From Acinetobacter sp. C32I (lineage in GTDB: Bacteria; Pseudomonadota; Gammaproteobacteria; Pseudomonadales; Moraxellaceae): a stretch of 64,000 nucleotides of DNA. The stretch is from assembly GCF_023702715.1 (NCBI RefSeq), contig NZ_CP098480.1, positions 2,542,001-2,606,000 of the forward strand, written 5' to 3'. Below, piece after piece: positions 45,776 through 54,818 of this stretch. A program made the translations under genes and the position numbers. The notes below the pieces were generated by a model. That model saw nothing but the letters and a program-made list of their open reading frames with translations, was not told the origin of the DNA and did no database searches. How positions within the stretch are numbered: position 1 is the stretch's first letter; each line of letters starts with the position of its first letter.

Positions 45776-46513
45776 TTAGCTTGCCAAACCGCCATCTACT
45801 GGAAGTAGGACACCATTGATATAAGAGGCATTTTCTGATAATAGATACACGACACTATTGGCAATTTCCTCAGCCAAAGCAAGTCGGCGTAAGGGACCCA
45901 TACGGGACATATCCCCCTCATTGACCATACCACTAATCATGTTGGTATCTACACCACCAGGGCATACTGCATTAACACGTATGCCGTAAGGGCCATATTC
46001 ATGTGCAGCCGATACTGTCAATCCTGACAATGCATGCTTACTTGCAGCATAGATCGCTAAATAGGACTCAGCCCGTATTCCAGCATGGGATGAAGTATTG
46101 ACAATCGTACCTGATTTTTGTTTCATCATCTGCTTCAACACAGCCTGCATCCCCCAATATGCACCTTTTAAATTCACATTGAGAACACGCTCTACCTCAA
46201 TCTGTTCAGTTTCATGTAACAACGAAGGCTTCTGCAATACACCTGCATTGTTATGAAAAAAATCAATACGTGGAAAAAGCTCATTTGCGTGATCGACATA
46301 CGCCTGTACTTCAGCATAATTCGCAACATTGGCCTGTTTACAGTAAGCAGACCCTTGTTGATCTTCGATCAATTGCTGGGTTTCAAGAATGGCATCACGG
46401 TTATAATCTACTAGTAAAACCTGTGCCCCCTGCTTGCATAACTGCACAGCTGTTGCCCGTCCAATTCCACTACCTGCACCTGTTACAATGCCAAATTTAT
46501 CTTTAAAGTCCAT
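45776..46513 (-). CDS. Short-chain dehydrogenase/reductase
   Basis: A 245-residue classical SDR with the cofactor motif GAGSGIG near residue 11, NNAG near residue 90, catalytic Ser in NTSSHAG, and YAASK with Tyr and Lys about residues 152-156. It oxidises or reduces an alcohol/ketone with NAD(H) or NADP(H). It is 2 bases after the monooxygenase gene and 30 bases before the hydrolase gene, so it is probably translated in one operon; it could supply the ketone for the monooxygenase from a secondary alcohol. Confidence 0.92.
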   Translation of the reverse strand: MDFKDKFGIVTGAGSGIGRATAVQLCKQGAQVLLVDYNRDAILETQQLIEDQQGSAYCKQANVANYAEVQAYVDHANELFPRIDFFHNNAGVLQKPSLLHETEQIEVERVLNVNLKGAYWGMQAVLKQMMKQKSGTIVNTSSHAGIRAESYLAIYAASKHALSGLTVSAAHEYGPYGIRVNAVCPGGVDTNMISGMVNEGDMSRMGPLRRLALAEEIANSVVYLLSENASYINGVLLPVDGGLAS

Positions 46514-46515
46514 GA

Positions 46516-48171
46516 TTAAGCACTCCGAACAACGCTGTTACTGTTTTTTTGTTTGAATTGAAATCCTCGATATTGATCAGCGGCAATCTCATTACAAAGC
46601 TGGCGATAAGGTCCAATACCTGGTAAATAAATTAAAAAGCGACGAGGCTTCCCAGTAATATTTGCACCGGTATACCAAGACTCGGCTTTCGTAAATAACG
46701 TGTATTCAGCGATTTCCTGACAACGCGTACTCCACTGCTCTTCAGCTGCTACACTTGCCTCGATCTGGTCATATCCACAATTTTGCATATAATTCAGACA
46801 ATCTATAATCCATTCGACATGCTGTTCAATACACAATGGCATGTTGCTGAGTACAGAAGGGCTTTCTGGTCCAGTGATCATAAAGAAATTCGGAAAACCT
46901 GCGGTAGTGAGTCCGAGATAAGTTCGAGTTGCCGCTCCATTTTCCCATTTATCCTGCAGTGAAATACCATCAACACCACGAATATCCATTTTAAATAGAG
47001 GGCCGGTCATACCATCGTATCCTGTGGCATATACCAAAATATCCAATTCAAAATATTCCTCAATGGTTTGCAAGCCATGTGCATCAACTGCAACAATTGG
47101 ATTTTCCTTAATATTTACCAATTTTACATGAGGCTGATTAAAGGTTTCATAAAACTGTGTTCCAAGAATTGGGCGTTTAGTTCCATAATAATATTGCGGT
47201 TGTAATTGCTTGGCTGTTTCATCATCCTCAATACTGTCTGCGATTTTATCCCTAAAAAACGCTGCTATTGCTGCATTAGACTGTTCATTGGTTAACAAAT
47301 CGTTATAAGAAGTTGCAAGATAAAAACCACCTTTATCCCAAGCATTTTCAAATACTTGTAAACGATGTTCGTCACTGTCCTCCATTGCGGATTTGTTTGG
47401 AGGATCTTGTGGCATCCCAAACATGGTTTGATGCATTTGTGTTTTCAACGCCTGAAAACTATTTTTTATCTGTTGGCGTTCTTGATCCGAATATGGACGG
47501 TTATTGGCAGGCGCAACATATTGAGGAGTTCGTTGGAAAACCACTAAGTGTTCTGCTTCCTTGGCAATTTCTGGAATGCTTTGCACCCCACTTGACCCAG
47601 TCCCAATAACACCAACTCGCTTTCCTTTAAAATCAACCTTCGCATGCGGCCAATGCCCAGTATGGTAAGCTTGCCCCTGAAATAGATGTTGTCCTTGAAT
47701 TTCAGGCATATTTGATGCAGACAAACATCCTACACCCGAAATGAAATACTTCGCCGAGAACTGCTGCCCGTCCTGCGTTGTAATGTCCCAGCGCTGGTTT
47801 AGTTCATTAAAATGTGCAGAGCTGATGGTTTGATTAAACTGAATATCTTTTTTAAGATCAAACTTATCTGCTACATAATTGAGATAAGCTAGAATTTCAG
47901 GTTGTGCTGGATAACGTGAAGACCAACTCCATTCCTGAAACAGGGCTTCAGAAAAAGTATAGTTATAAGAAAAACTTTCTGTATCACATTTCGCGCCAGG
48001 ATATCGGTTCCAATACCACACCCCACCAACGCCATCACCTTTTTCAAAAGCCTTGACCTTAAACCCAGCTTCTCGCAGCTTTAATAACATATAGAGCCCA
48101 GAGAATCCCGCTCCAACGACCACTGCATCCAGAAATATATTGCTTGTGCCTGAGGCTACTTCTATTATCAT
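46516..48171 (-). CDS. Baeyer-Villiger-type flavin monooxygenase
   Basis: From ATG 48171 the protein has 551 residues with two Rossmann motifs (VVGAGFSGLY and VIGTGSSGVQ), the GGVWYWNRYPGAKCD segment typical of type I Baeyer-Villiger enzymes, and the fingerprint FxGxxxHxxxWP (FQGQAYHTGHWP). It should insert an oxygen next to a ketone using NADPH and O2, like cyclohexanone or phenylacetone monooxygenase. A longer frame to 48237 lacks a ribosome-binding site, whereas AAGGAG precedes 48171. The gene heads a three-gene operon with a divergent regulator. Confidence 0.93.
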   Translation of the reverse strand: MIIEVASGTSNIFLDAVVVGAGFSGLYMLLKLREAGFKVKAFEKGDGVGGVWYWNRYPGAKCDTESFSYNYTFSEALFQEWSWSSRYPAQPEILAYLNYVADKFDLKKDIQFNQTISSAHFNELNQRWDITTQDGQQFSAKYFISGVGCLSASNMPEIQGQHLFQGQAYHTGHWPHAKVDFKGKRVGVIGTGSSGVQSIPEIAKEAEHLVVFQRTPQYVAPANNRPYSDQERQQIKNSFQALKTQMHQTMFGMPQDPPNKSAMEDSDEHRLQVFENAWDKGGFYLATSYNDLLTNEQSNAAIAAFFRDKIADSIEDDETAKQLQPQYYYGTKRPILGTQFYETFNQPHVKLVNIKENPIVAVDAHGLQTIEEYFELDILVYATGYDGMTGPLFKMDIRGVDGISLQDKWENGAATRTYLGLTTAGFPNFFMITGPESPSVLSNMPLCIEQHVEWIIDCLNYMQNCGYDQIEASVAAEEQWSTRCQEIAEYTLFTKAESWYTGANITGKPRRFLIYLPGIGPYRQLCNEIAADQYRGFQFKQKNSNSVVRSA

Positions 48172-48194
48172 ATCCAAATACTCCTTTTGAATTT

Positions 48195-48211
48195 TGATGA
48201 AAAATTCATCA
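48195..48211. promoter_or_regulatory. Inverted repeat between monooxygenase and LuxR-type gene
   Basis: TGATGAA (48195-48201) and TTCATCA (48205-48211) are perfect arms around AAA in the 110-base region between the divergent starts. It is a candidate operator for the neighbouring LuxR-type regulator. Confidence 0.4.
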
Positions 48212-48281
48212 TAGGAGCTTGAATCGGATACGGACATTCCCGATTTCTATACTAACAATTCCCTAAAAAGGAGGATAAGCA

Positions 48282-48977
48282 TTGATCCCACCTTCCAGAA
48301 TAATTAAACAGGTGCAACAAATACAATTGGCAAAAAGCCATGAAGAACAGCTCTTTATGATTTTAAAGACTTATATGTCACTTTTCCCGATGGTGAATGC
48401 CACACTGTCCAGATATTCTGCACTCGGCTTTTTAGGTGAGGGTATTATTGCAATGGAGGGCGAACAGCTCGAGTACATCAGTGAAATACGAGATGACATT
48501 CGCTCTATTCCTATTATTTATCAAGCGATACAGGAGCGTAAGGCATCTTTTTGCCGAGGAATTGATTTTCTAAAAATGGTGAGTAGTCGCTATCAAATTG
48601 CAAATCATGTCCAAGCGATTACGGTGACTCCCATCTGCAATGGCTCAGCAGTGTTGGGATTTATTTGCAGCACCAAATTTAGTGCTGGGGCTCAACTTAA
48701 CCCAATACTCCTCAATGCTTTGACCCAGTTTGGGCACCTAGTAGGTCAATACATGGCGGGTGGAACTGCCCTACAATTAAAAAATCGTCTGAGTAAAAGA
48801 GAACTCGAAGTTATGAAAAGAGTTTCATTGGGCGAAAGAAGCAAGGAAATCGCCGATGCTCTAGAGATTAGCGAATTAACCATTAACCAGTATATCCAAT
48901 CATCAGTCAAGAAGTTACTTGCGCATAACCGTACCCATGCTGTCAGCATTCTACTACGCGAAGGTGTCTTGACTTAA
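48282..48977 (+). CDS. LuxR-type transcriptional regulator with GAF-like sensor
   Basis: The 231-residue protein has a C-terminal LuxR/GerE helix-turn-helix domain (LSKRELEVMKRVSLGERSKEI and on, about residues 165-225). The N-terminal two-thirds reads as a GAF-like sensor domain and lacks the Trp/Tyr/Asp pattern of acyl-homoserine-lactone receptors. It starts with TTG at 48282: a perfect AAGGAGG lies 7 bases upstream and no better in-frame start exists. It is divergent from the monooxygenase operon, which it probably controls, perhaps in response to the substrate. A terminator with a UUCG loop follows. Confidence 0.85.
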   Translation: MIPPSRIIKQVQQIQLAKSHEEQLFMILKTYMSLFPMVNATLSRYSALGFLGEGIIAMEGEQLEYISEIRDDIRSIPIIYQAIQERKASFCRGIDFLKMVSSRYQIANHVQAITVTPICNGSAVLGFICSTKFSAGAQLNPILLNALTQFGHLVGQYMAGGTALQLKNRLSKRELEVMKRVSLGERSKEIADALEISELTINQYIQSSVKKLLAHNRTHAVSILLREGVLT

Positions 48978-49011
48978 TCCCAAAGCATTCACTCATAAGT
49001 TGAATATCAAG

Positions 49012-49034
49012 AGGCAACTTCGGTTGCCTTTTTT
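49012..49034 (+). terminator. Rho-independent terminator after the LuxR-type gene
   Basis: AGGCAAC (49012-49018) and GTTGCCT (49023-49029) close a TTCG tetraloop, followed by T residues. Confidence 0.85.
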
Positions 49035-49040
49035 AATACG

Positions 49041-50018
49041 CTAACGACACTCTAAATACTTCGGATCATCCAAACATCGCAGTCGTTTAATGAGCGATAC
49101 AAAATACGCATCATAATAACCAGAGTCGACATAACGGTTTCGAATCTTCACTACCATCGCATCATAGCCCTGTTTCTCATAACCTGAGATATCCGCCCAG
49201 TAATAAGCTGGTAAATGGTTTTCCCATTGAATGGCTTGTGCAGCAAGCACATTGCTGTTGCGTACAAACCAAGAGCGTATTTGATGACCGAAGCCCGCGG
49301 GGTAACCTTGTGGCCGAATCACGATATTCATCGCAAAATATGCCATAGGGAAGTTGACGACCTGTGTGTCTGCACCAAATTCCTTTTTCAAGTTATACGG
49401 TAATATTCCATAAGCAGGTGCAGCCAAAATATCAATTTTTTTCTGCTTAAAAGATTCCACCGCATTGGAAAAATCAACATAGACTGGTTTTGCACCGACA
49501 CTTTGTACCAATGCCTGCTGTGGCGGATTATTTTCTAAAATTCCAATGCTTTTATTCTTTAACTGAGACACTTTATTAATCTGTTGGGTATTCATGATCA
49601 TATAGGCTGTCCCAATCGGGATCATGCCCAACACTTCATAATCTCCACTCAGCATACGTTTTTCGACATTTGAATTATTCAGTAGTTGTAAAAATGTCCG
49701 AGCCACACGATTATTCGGAATCAGTCCAATCCCCCCACTTGTGCCCATAAAACGGTTATAGCGATAGGTATTAAAATTGGATGCCACCAAGCCTGAACAT
49801 TTACGCTGATCAAATGCCTGTATGGCCTTCTTTTCATTTTTAAAGGTTTGAAAGCTTAACTGAACTTGATTTTGTTGTGCGTACAGACGAATGTCCTGTA
49901 AACGACGACTGATATCACCCTGTGTACTTAAAGGATCAAACACGCACCAAGACTGTTCCACAGCCCAACTTGCGGTTGTCATCAATCCGAATAAGATCAT
50001 GCAAATTATTTTTCTCAT
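49041..50018 (-). CDS. Putative periplasmic solute-binding protein
   Basis: The 325-residue precursor has a signal peptide (about residues 1-19, cleavage after SWA). The rest reads as a two-lobe periplasmic binding protein with weak similarity to TRAP or phosphonate-type binding proteins. Two late cysteines (C316 and C324) and one after the signal may form disulfides. It resembles proteins labelled putative solute-binding protein in Acinetobacter, some of which were called AdeT; I do not assign that name. No transporter gene is adjacent. An inverted repeat (50084-50113) lies upstream. Confidence 0.7.
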   Translation of the reverse strand: MRKIICMILFGLMTTASWAVEQSWCVFDPLSTQGDISRRLQDIRLYAQQNQVQLSFQTFKNEKKAIQAFDQRKCSGLVASNFNTYRYNRFMGTSGGIGLIPNNRVARTFLQLLNNSNVEKRMLSGDYEVLGMIPIGTAYMIMNTQQINKVSQLKNKSIGILENNPPQQALVQSVGAKPVYVDFSNAVESFKQKKIDILAAPAYGILPYNLKKEFGADTQVVNFPMAYFAMNIVIRPQGYPAGFGHQIRSWFVRNSNVLAAQAIQWENHLPAYYWADISGYEKQGYDAMVVKIRNRYVDSGYYDAYFVSLIKRLRCLDDPKYLECR

Positions 50019-50144
50019 GTATCACCCTTTACACCTCACAGCAAACCTCGTGCTCAATTTAGGCGGTTCCTTTCAGGAATCTATTGGTATTTATAATTCA
50101 AAATACATACCAACTCTTTAAACTTTCTTTACAGTCTAATCGAA

Positions 50145-50963
50145 TTATTTTTCATTACTATGTGCCAATAAAGCAGCAGCATAGTCATTAAAGCAAATCA
50201 AATGGTCAAATCGAAACCCCGTATCCGATAATCGGGTGGCATAGATCCGCTTGCCTGTCTGTTGTTGTGTCAATAGTTTCAAGCTGGGGAGCTGTAGCTG
50301 TTGTTGAAACCAGAGAACAATTTCGTGCATAGGTAAAGGTATATTATTACTAACAATATAGCTTGATTCAACTTTAGCTAAATTAATCAATCCGGCTAAA
50401 AATTTTGCTAAATCATCAATATGAATACGGTTACTAAAATGCACTGCAGGATAAGTCGATGTTTGCTCAGCCAGCTTTTTTAGCCGAGCGATTGAAGTTC
50501 CATAGATTCCTGTAGGACGCACAATAATACTTTGTTGCGGATAATGCGCTTGCCAAAGTAATTCCATCTCCCGAAGAATGCTCCCTTGCTCATCAGCAGG
50601 CTGTATCAGCGATTCATCATCAATTCGCTCTCCTGCATTTTCGCCATACACCCGAGTCGAGGACACGATCACGATTCGTTGCACAGCATGTCCTTTAAGT
50701 GCTGCAACAATCGGTGCCACACTGTCGACATAAGTTTGTTGATAAGCATCAATCCCACTTTCTGAGGGCGCCAAAATCACATAGACCACATCAATCGGGG
50801 CTAAGCCTGTCAAATTTAGGTGTTGCACATCCTGAATATAATGGGTCGCGTAACAATCTGTTTTTTCACTACGACTTATTGTGCTAATGTGGTGACCTTG
50901 CTCAAATAAGTGTTTAGCGACACGCTGAGATGTTTTACCATAACCAATAAATAAAATATGCAT
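50145..50963 (-). CDS. NAD(P)-binding sugar-epimerase-like protein (YeeZ-like)
   Basis: A 272-residue extended-SDR-type protein with an N-terminal dinucleotide-binding motif (FIGYGKTSQRVAKHL), a catalytic-type segment SSTRVYGE and a mid-sequence RPTGIYG, as in YeeZ-type NAD-dependent epimerase relatives. The reaction is unknown. A GTG six bases upstream is a possible alternative start; the ATG at 50963 is preceded by AAAGGTG. It is divergent from recG. Confidence 0.78.
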   Translation of the reverse strand: MHILFIGYGKTSQRVAKHLFEQGHHISTISRSEKTDCYATHYIQDVQHLNLTGLAPIDVVYVILAPSESGIDAYQQTYVDSVAPIVAALKGHAVQRIVIVSSTRVYGENAGERIDDESLIQPADEQGSILREMELLWQAHYPQQSIIVRPTGIYGTSIARLKKLAEQTSTYPAVHFSNRIHIDDLAKFLAGLINLAKVESSYIVSNNIPLPMHEIVLWFQQQLQLPSLKLLTQQQTGKRIYATRLSDTGFRFDHLICFNDYAAALLAHSNEK

Positions 50964-50981
50964 ACACACCTTTGAGCAGAG

Positions 50982-53027
50982 ATGACATCAGTTCAGCAAT
51001 TACAAGGCGTTGGTGCTGCCGCAGCGACCCTTTTAGAAAAGCTTCATATTTTTAGCACGGATGATTTGTTATTCCATCTTCCTCGTGACTATGAAGATCG
51101 TAGCACTATTATTCCAATGAATCAGCTGATCGTTGGACGAAGTTACTTGCTTGAAGGTGAAGTCCGTTCTGTCGATTTCCCTCCGGGGAAAAAGAAATCG
51201 CTCGCTGCCCTATTACAAGATGATTTTGGTAAGGTAACTTTACGCTTTTATCATATTTATAAAGGCCTGACTGATCGCATCCAAATGGGGCAACGATTAC
51301 GAATTTTTGGTGAAGTTCGCGTTGGTGCACGGGGTTTAGAGTTATATCATCCTGAAATTCAGGTCATTCAACAGCATACTGCATTACCCAAGACCCAACT
51401 CACTGCGATTTATCCCAGCACCGAAGGCTTAACCCAGCCCAAGCTGCGTGAATATGTACGCCAAGCACTTAAGCATCATAGTGATGACTTACCTGAATTA
51501 TTGCCCAGCAAATACAGCAATGGCTATGAACTGAAACAAGCACTGCATTACATTCACGAGCCACCGATTGATGCCAATATGCTGCAACTCAATCAAGGTT
51601 CGCATCCTGCACAACAACGCCTGATTTTTGAAGAACTGGTTGCCCATCAAATCAGTCTACTCACCCGTCGTGCTTATATTCGGCAAATTTCTGCACCACG
51701 CTTTAGTAGCAGCAAAGTGCTGGCGAAGAAGCTATTGGAAGGCTTGCCCTTCCAAATGACCAATGCACAAAAGCGGGTGTCCAAAGAAATTTTACAAGAT
51801 CTGAAGCAAGATCAGCCGATGTTACGTCTGGTACAGGGTGATGTCGGTGCAGGCAAAACCTTGGTAGCAGCAGTAGCAGCCTGTCATGCGCTGGAAGCCG
51901 ATTGGCAAGTGGCGCTTATGGCACCGACTGAGATTTTAGCTGAACAGCATTATTTAAACTTTAAACGCTGGTTTGAGCCTTTGGGTATTCAAGTCGCATG
52001 GCTGTCAGGCAAACAAAAAGGCAAAGCCCGAACCCAAGCTGAACAACAGATTAAAGAAGGTCATGCCCAACTGATCGTGGGCACGCATGCCCTATTTCAA
52101 GATACAGTCGGTTTCTCCAAGCTGGGTTTGGTGATTATTGACGAGCAGCATCGCTTCGGTGTTGATCAACGCCTCGCTTTAAGAAATAAAGGTGCCGATC
52201 AATTTACCCCGCATCAACTGGTCATGACTGCAACACCGATTCCTCGTACTTTAGCCATGAGTGCTTATGGGGATTTAGATACCTCGATTATTGACGAACT
52301 TCCGCCTGGACGTACCCCGATTCAAACCGTAACCATTCCCCTAGAACGGCGTGAGCAGGTGCTGCAACGTATCGCAAGCAATTGTCGTGAAGGCAAACAG
52401 GCCTATTGGGTTTGTACCTTGGTTGAACAATCTGAAACGTTGGATGCGCAAGCGGCAGAAGCCACTTATCAAGAAATTAAAGAGCGTTTTCCAGACATCA
52501 ACATTGGTCTGGTACATGGCAAGATGAAGGCCGATGAAAAGCAAAGTGTCATGCAAGCCTTTAAAGACAATCAGTCTCAGCTGTTAATTGCCACTACAGT
52601 CATTGAAGTCGGGGTCGATGTCCCGAATGCGTCGATCATGGTGATTGAAAATGCCGAGCGCTTGGGCCTTTCCCAATTACATCAATTACGTGGTCGAGTA
52701 GGCCGTGGGGCAACCGCCAGTTTCTGTGCCCTACTGTATAAAACCCCTTTGTCTCAAAATGGTCAGGAACGTCTTTCGATTTTACGTGAGAGCAATGATG
52801 GCTTTGTGATCGCAGAAAAGGATTTGGAAATTCGAGGTCCGGGAGAATTACTCGGCACCAAACAAACTGGAGATATGGGCTTTCGTGTGGCACGTTTAGA
52901 ACGGGATGACCATCTGCTTACCCAAGCGCATTATGTGGCAGAGCAAATTCTGAAAGATTATCCCCAGCATGCAGATGGTCTACTCAAGCGCTGGCTGCCT
53001 GAAGCACCACGATATGCCTATGTTTAA
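50982..53027 (+). CDS. recG: ATP-dependent DNA helicase RecG
   Basis: The 681-residue RecG remodels replication forks and branched DNA. An N-terminal wedge/OB domain (about residues 1-180) is followed by superfamily 2 helicase motifs: Walker A GDVGAGKT, motif II DEQH, TATPIPRTLAM, and the C-terminal TTVIEVGVDVPNA and QLRGRVGR. It overlaps the start of comF by 14 bases. Confidence 0.97.
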   Translation: MTSVQQLQGVGAAAATLLEKLHIFSTDDLLFHLPRDYEDRSTIIPMNQLIVGRSYLLEGEVRSVDFPPGKKKSLAALLQDDFGKVTLRFYHIYKGLTDRIQMGQRLRIFGEVRVGARGLELYHPEIQVIQQHTALPKTQLTAIYPSTEGLTQPKLREYVRQALKHHSDDLPELLPSKYSNGYELKQALHYIHEPPIDANMLQLNQGSHPAQQRLIFEELVAHQISLLTRRAYIRQISAPRFSSSKVLAKKLLEGLPFQMTNAQKRVSKEILQDLKQDQPMLRLVQGDVGAGKTLVAAVAACHALEADWQVALMAPTEILAEQHYLNFKRWFEPLGIQVAWLSGKQKGKARTQAEQQIKEGHAQLIVGTHALFQDTVGFSKLGLVIIDEQHRFGVDQRLALRNKGADQFTPHQLVMTATPIPRTLAMSAYGDLDTSIIDELPPGRTPIQTVTIPLERREQVLQRIASNCREGKQAYWVCTLVEQSETLDAQAAEATYQEIKERFPDINIGLVHGKMKADEKQSVMQAFKDNQSQLLIATTVIEVGVDVPNASIMVIENAERLGLSQLHQLRGRVGRGATASFCALLYKTPLSQNGQERLSILRESNDGFVIAEKDLEIRGPGELLGTKQTGDMGFRVARLERDDHLLTQAHYVAEQILKDYPQHADGLLKRWLPEAPRYAYV

Positions 53028-53724
53028 ACGACTTGGCACATCAGCACAGCAATTATTTGATTATTTAACACCGTGTAGTCTCTGCGACATTGGGATGAAA
53101 CGTCAGTTTGGTGTATGCCACAGTTGCTGGCAACAACTGCCTTGGCTAAAGCAAAGCATTGAGCGTAACCAACAACAGGTCTTGGTCGCCTGTGATTATG
53201 CCTATCCGATTGATCGGATCATTCAACAGTTTAAATATGAGCAAAAACTGCATCATCAAAGAATATTAGATGGTCTGCTATTACAACTCAAACTTCCGAA
53301 AGTACATGCGATTGTACCCATGCCAATTTCGGCCGATCGTCTAGCAGAACGCGGCTTTAATCAGGCTCTTCTACTCGCCAAGGCATTGAGCAAAAGCTTA
53401 AATATCCCCGTTTGGCAACCCGTACAACGCTTGGCTCAGCACTCACAAAAAGGACTATCCCGTTTAGAACGTCTTGAAGATATTGAGCAACAGTTTGTGG
53501 CAGCACCACCTAACTCAATCCGTTATCGCAACGTCCTCATTGTCGATGATGTGCTCACCACAGGCAGCTCAATCAGTGCCTTATCCCAAGTCCTAAACCA
53601 ACTCGGCTGCCAACAGATCTATAGTGCCTGCGTAGCAGCCGCACAAGTAAAACCGCCTAACTCAGTTGATTTTGCTGACACCACGGAATCACAATGTCTT
53701 TCGTTAAGGGTGCCAATAAAGTAG
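53014..53724 (+). CDS. comF: ComF-family phosphoribosyltransferase-like protein
   Basis: The protein (236 residues from the ATG at 53014) has an N-terminal four-cysteine zinc site (PCSLCDIG and VCHSCW) and a C-terminal PRTase loop VLIVDDVLTTGSSI, the ComF/GntX architecture associated with natural transformation. Acinetobacter species are commonly competent, which fits. The start overlaps recG, so the two are coupled. The frame runs 68 bases past the end of the convergent Nudix gene, so the last 20 or so residues overlap it in antisense. Confidence 0.85.
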   Translation: MPMFKRLGTSAQQLFDYLTPCSLCDIGMKRQFGVCHSCWQQLPWLKQSIERNQQQVLVACDYAYPIDRIIQQFKYEQKLHHQRILDGLLLQLKLPKVHAIVPMPISADRLAERGFNQALLLAKALSKSLNIPVWQPVQRLAQHSQKGLSRLERLEDIEQQFVAAPPNSIRYRNVLIVDDVLTTGSSISALSQVLNQLGCQQIYSACVAAAQVKPPNSVDFADTTESQCLSLRVPIK

Positions 53725-54052
53725 ATTGGTCATTCAACTCAATCCATTTCATTTCTGCAATTTCTGCGGCAATTTTTGGTGCTTGCTTTAATTCAACCGC
53801 ATAGACATAACTCACCAACACATGATCAGGTTCATTGGCGGCAGCCGTTTCAAAACGACCAATGAATTGTTTCAATTCACATTCACAGCCAATTTCCTCC
53901 AAAATCTCACGTTGTATCGTGATTTCAGGTGGCTCATCCGTTTCCAATTTGCCGCCCACTTGCATAAATGCTTGAGTATTTTGTTTGCGTACTAATAACA
54001 ATTGATTGTGTTCATTTAAAATGACAGCCGCCGCCACGGTGATGATGTTCAC
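53657..54052 (-). CDS. Nudix hydrolase
   Basis: The 131-residue protein has a complete Nudix box, GGKLETDEPPEITIQREILEEIG (Gx5Ex7REUxEExGU pattern), so it hydrolyses a nucleoside diphosphate linked to another group, such as oxidised nucleotides; the substrate is unknown. I place the start at a GTG (54052) with AAGG 8 bases upstream; the longest frame reaches into the upstream gene without support. The site overlaps the stop region of the LOG-family gene, so translation is coupled. Its 3' end overlaps comF on the other strand. Confidence 0.88.
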   Translation of the reverse strand: MNIITVAAAVILNEHNQLLLVRKQNTQAFMQVGGKLETDEPPEITIQREILEEIGCECELKQFIGRFETAAANEPDHVLVSYVYAVELKQAPKIAAEIAEMKWIELNDQSTLLAPLTKDIVIPWCQQNQLS

Positions 54053-54062
54053 AAATCCATCC

Positions 54063-54647
54063 TTAAGCTTGTATTTCAGTTGTTGATGTCCACTTGGGTG
54101 TCGCAGGTTGGTAGGCCGAAAATGCAGCCAAAACATCCTCAATCTGCTCTGCCACAATCAATTTATTAACAAAACGTTCCTGACTAAAACCACGTTCAAC
54201 AGAGCCTTGAATCATCCGAATCAAGTCCTCATAGAAGCCATCCACATTTAAGAATGCACATGGTTTCTGATGAATCCCCAATTGGCTCCATGTCCATTGT
54301 TCAAAGATTTCTTCCAGTGTGCCCGCCCCACCCGGTAAAGCCACAAAGGCATCGGATAGCTCAGCCATTTTGGTCTTACGCTCATGCATATTCTTGACGA
54401 TATGCAATTCCGTGAGACCTGTATGTGCCAACTCTCGATCGACCAAAGCCTCTGGAATTACGCCGATGACTCGTCCGCCCGCCTGTAATGCACTATTAGC
54501 GACCACACCCATTAAACCTGAACGACCACCGCCATAGACCAAGGTTTGTCCCTGTGCCGCAATTGCCTGACCTGTCGCCTCAGCCATTTGCTGATAAATA
54601 GGATCATTACCAAGAGAAGAACCACAGAAAACACATATAGAATTCAT
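54063..54647 (-). CDS. LOG-family protein (TIGR00730)
   Basis: The 194-residue Rossmann protein has the LOG signature PGGAGTLEEIFEQWTW and GGGRSGLMG. Members are nucleotide-5'-monophosphate phosphoribohydrolases, like the plant cytokinin-activating LOG enzymes; the bacterial role is often unclear. It is the first gene of a two-gene unit with the Nudix hydrolase. It starts with MNSICVFCGSS. Confidence 0.88.
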   Translation of the reverse strand: MNSICVFCGSSLGNDPIYQQMAEATGQAIAAQGQTLVYGGGRSGLMGVVANSALQAGGRVIGVIPEALVDRELAHTGLTELHIVKNMHERKTKMAELSDAFVALPGGAGTLEEIFEQWTWSQLGIHQKPCAFLNVDGFYEDLIRMIQGSVERGFSQERFVNKLIVAEQIEDVLAAFSAYQPATPKWTSTTEIQA

Positions 54648-54818
54648 ACAATTAAAACCGTTTTATATAACTGTCATGCTGATAAAGTAGGCTATGTAAC
54701 AAGATTTTTGAGAAAATAACGTTTAGGCAAGTGTTTTTCGTTTCATCCTTGTCTAAAATACACCCTGCTTTTCGGTAATGGCCGAAAACATTACACCGAC
54801 TGCGCGAGGAAAAAAGAC

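Noticed and set aside
49041..50018. Calling the putative solute-binding protein AdeT (aminoglycoside efflux)
   Set aside because: There is a vague family memory, but no efflux-pump features or adjacent efflux genes; the name is not supported by this sequence.
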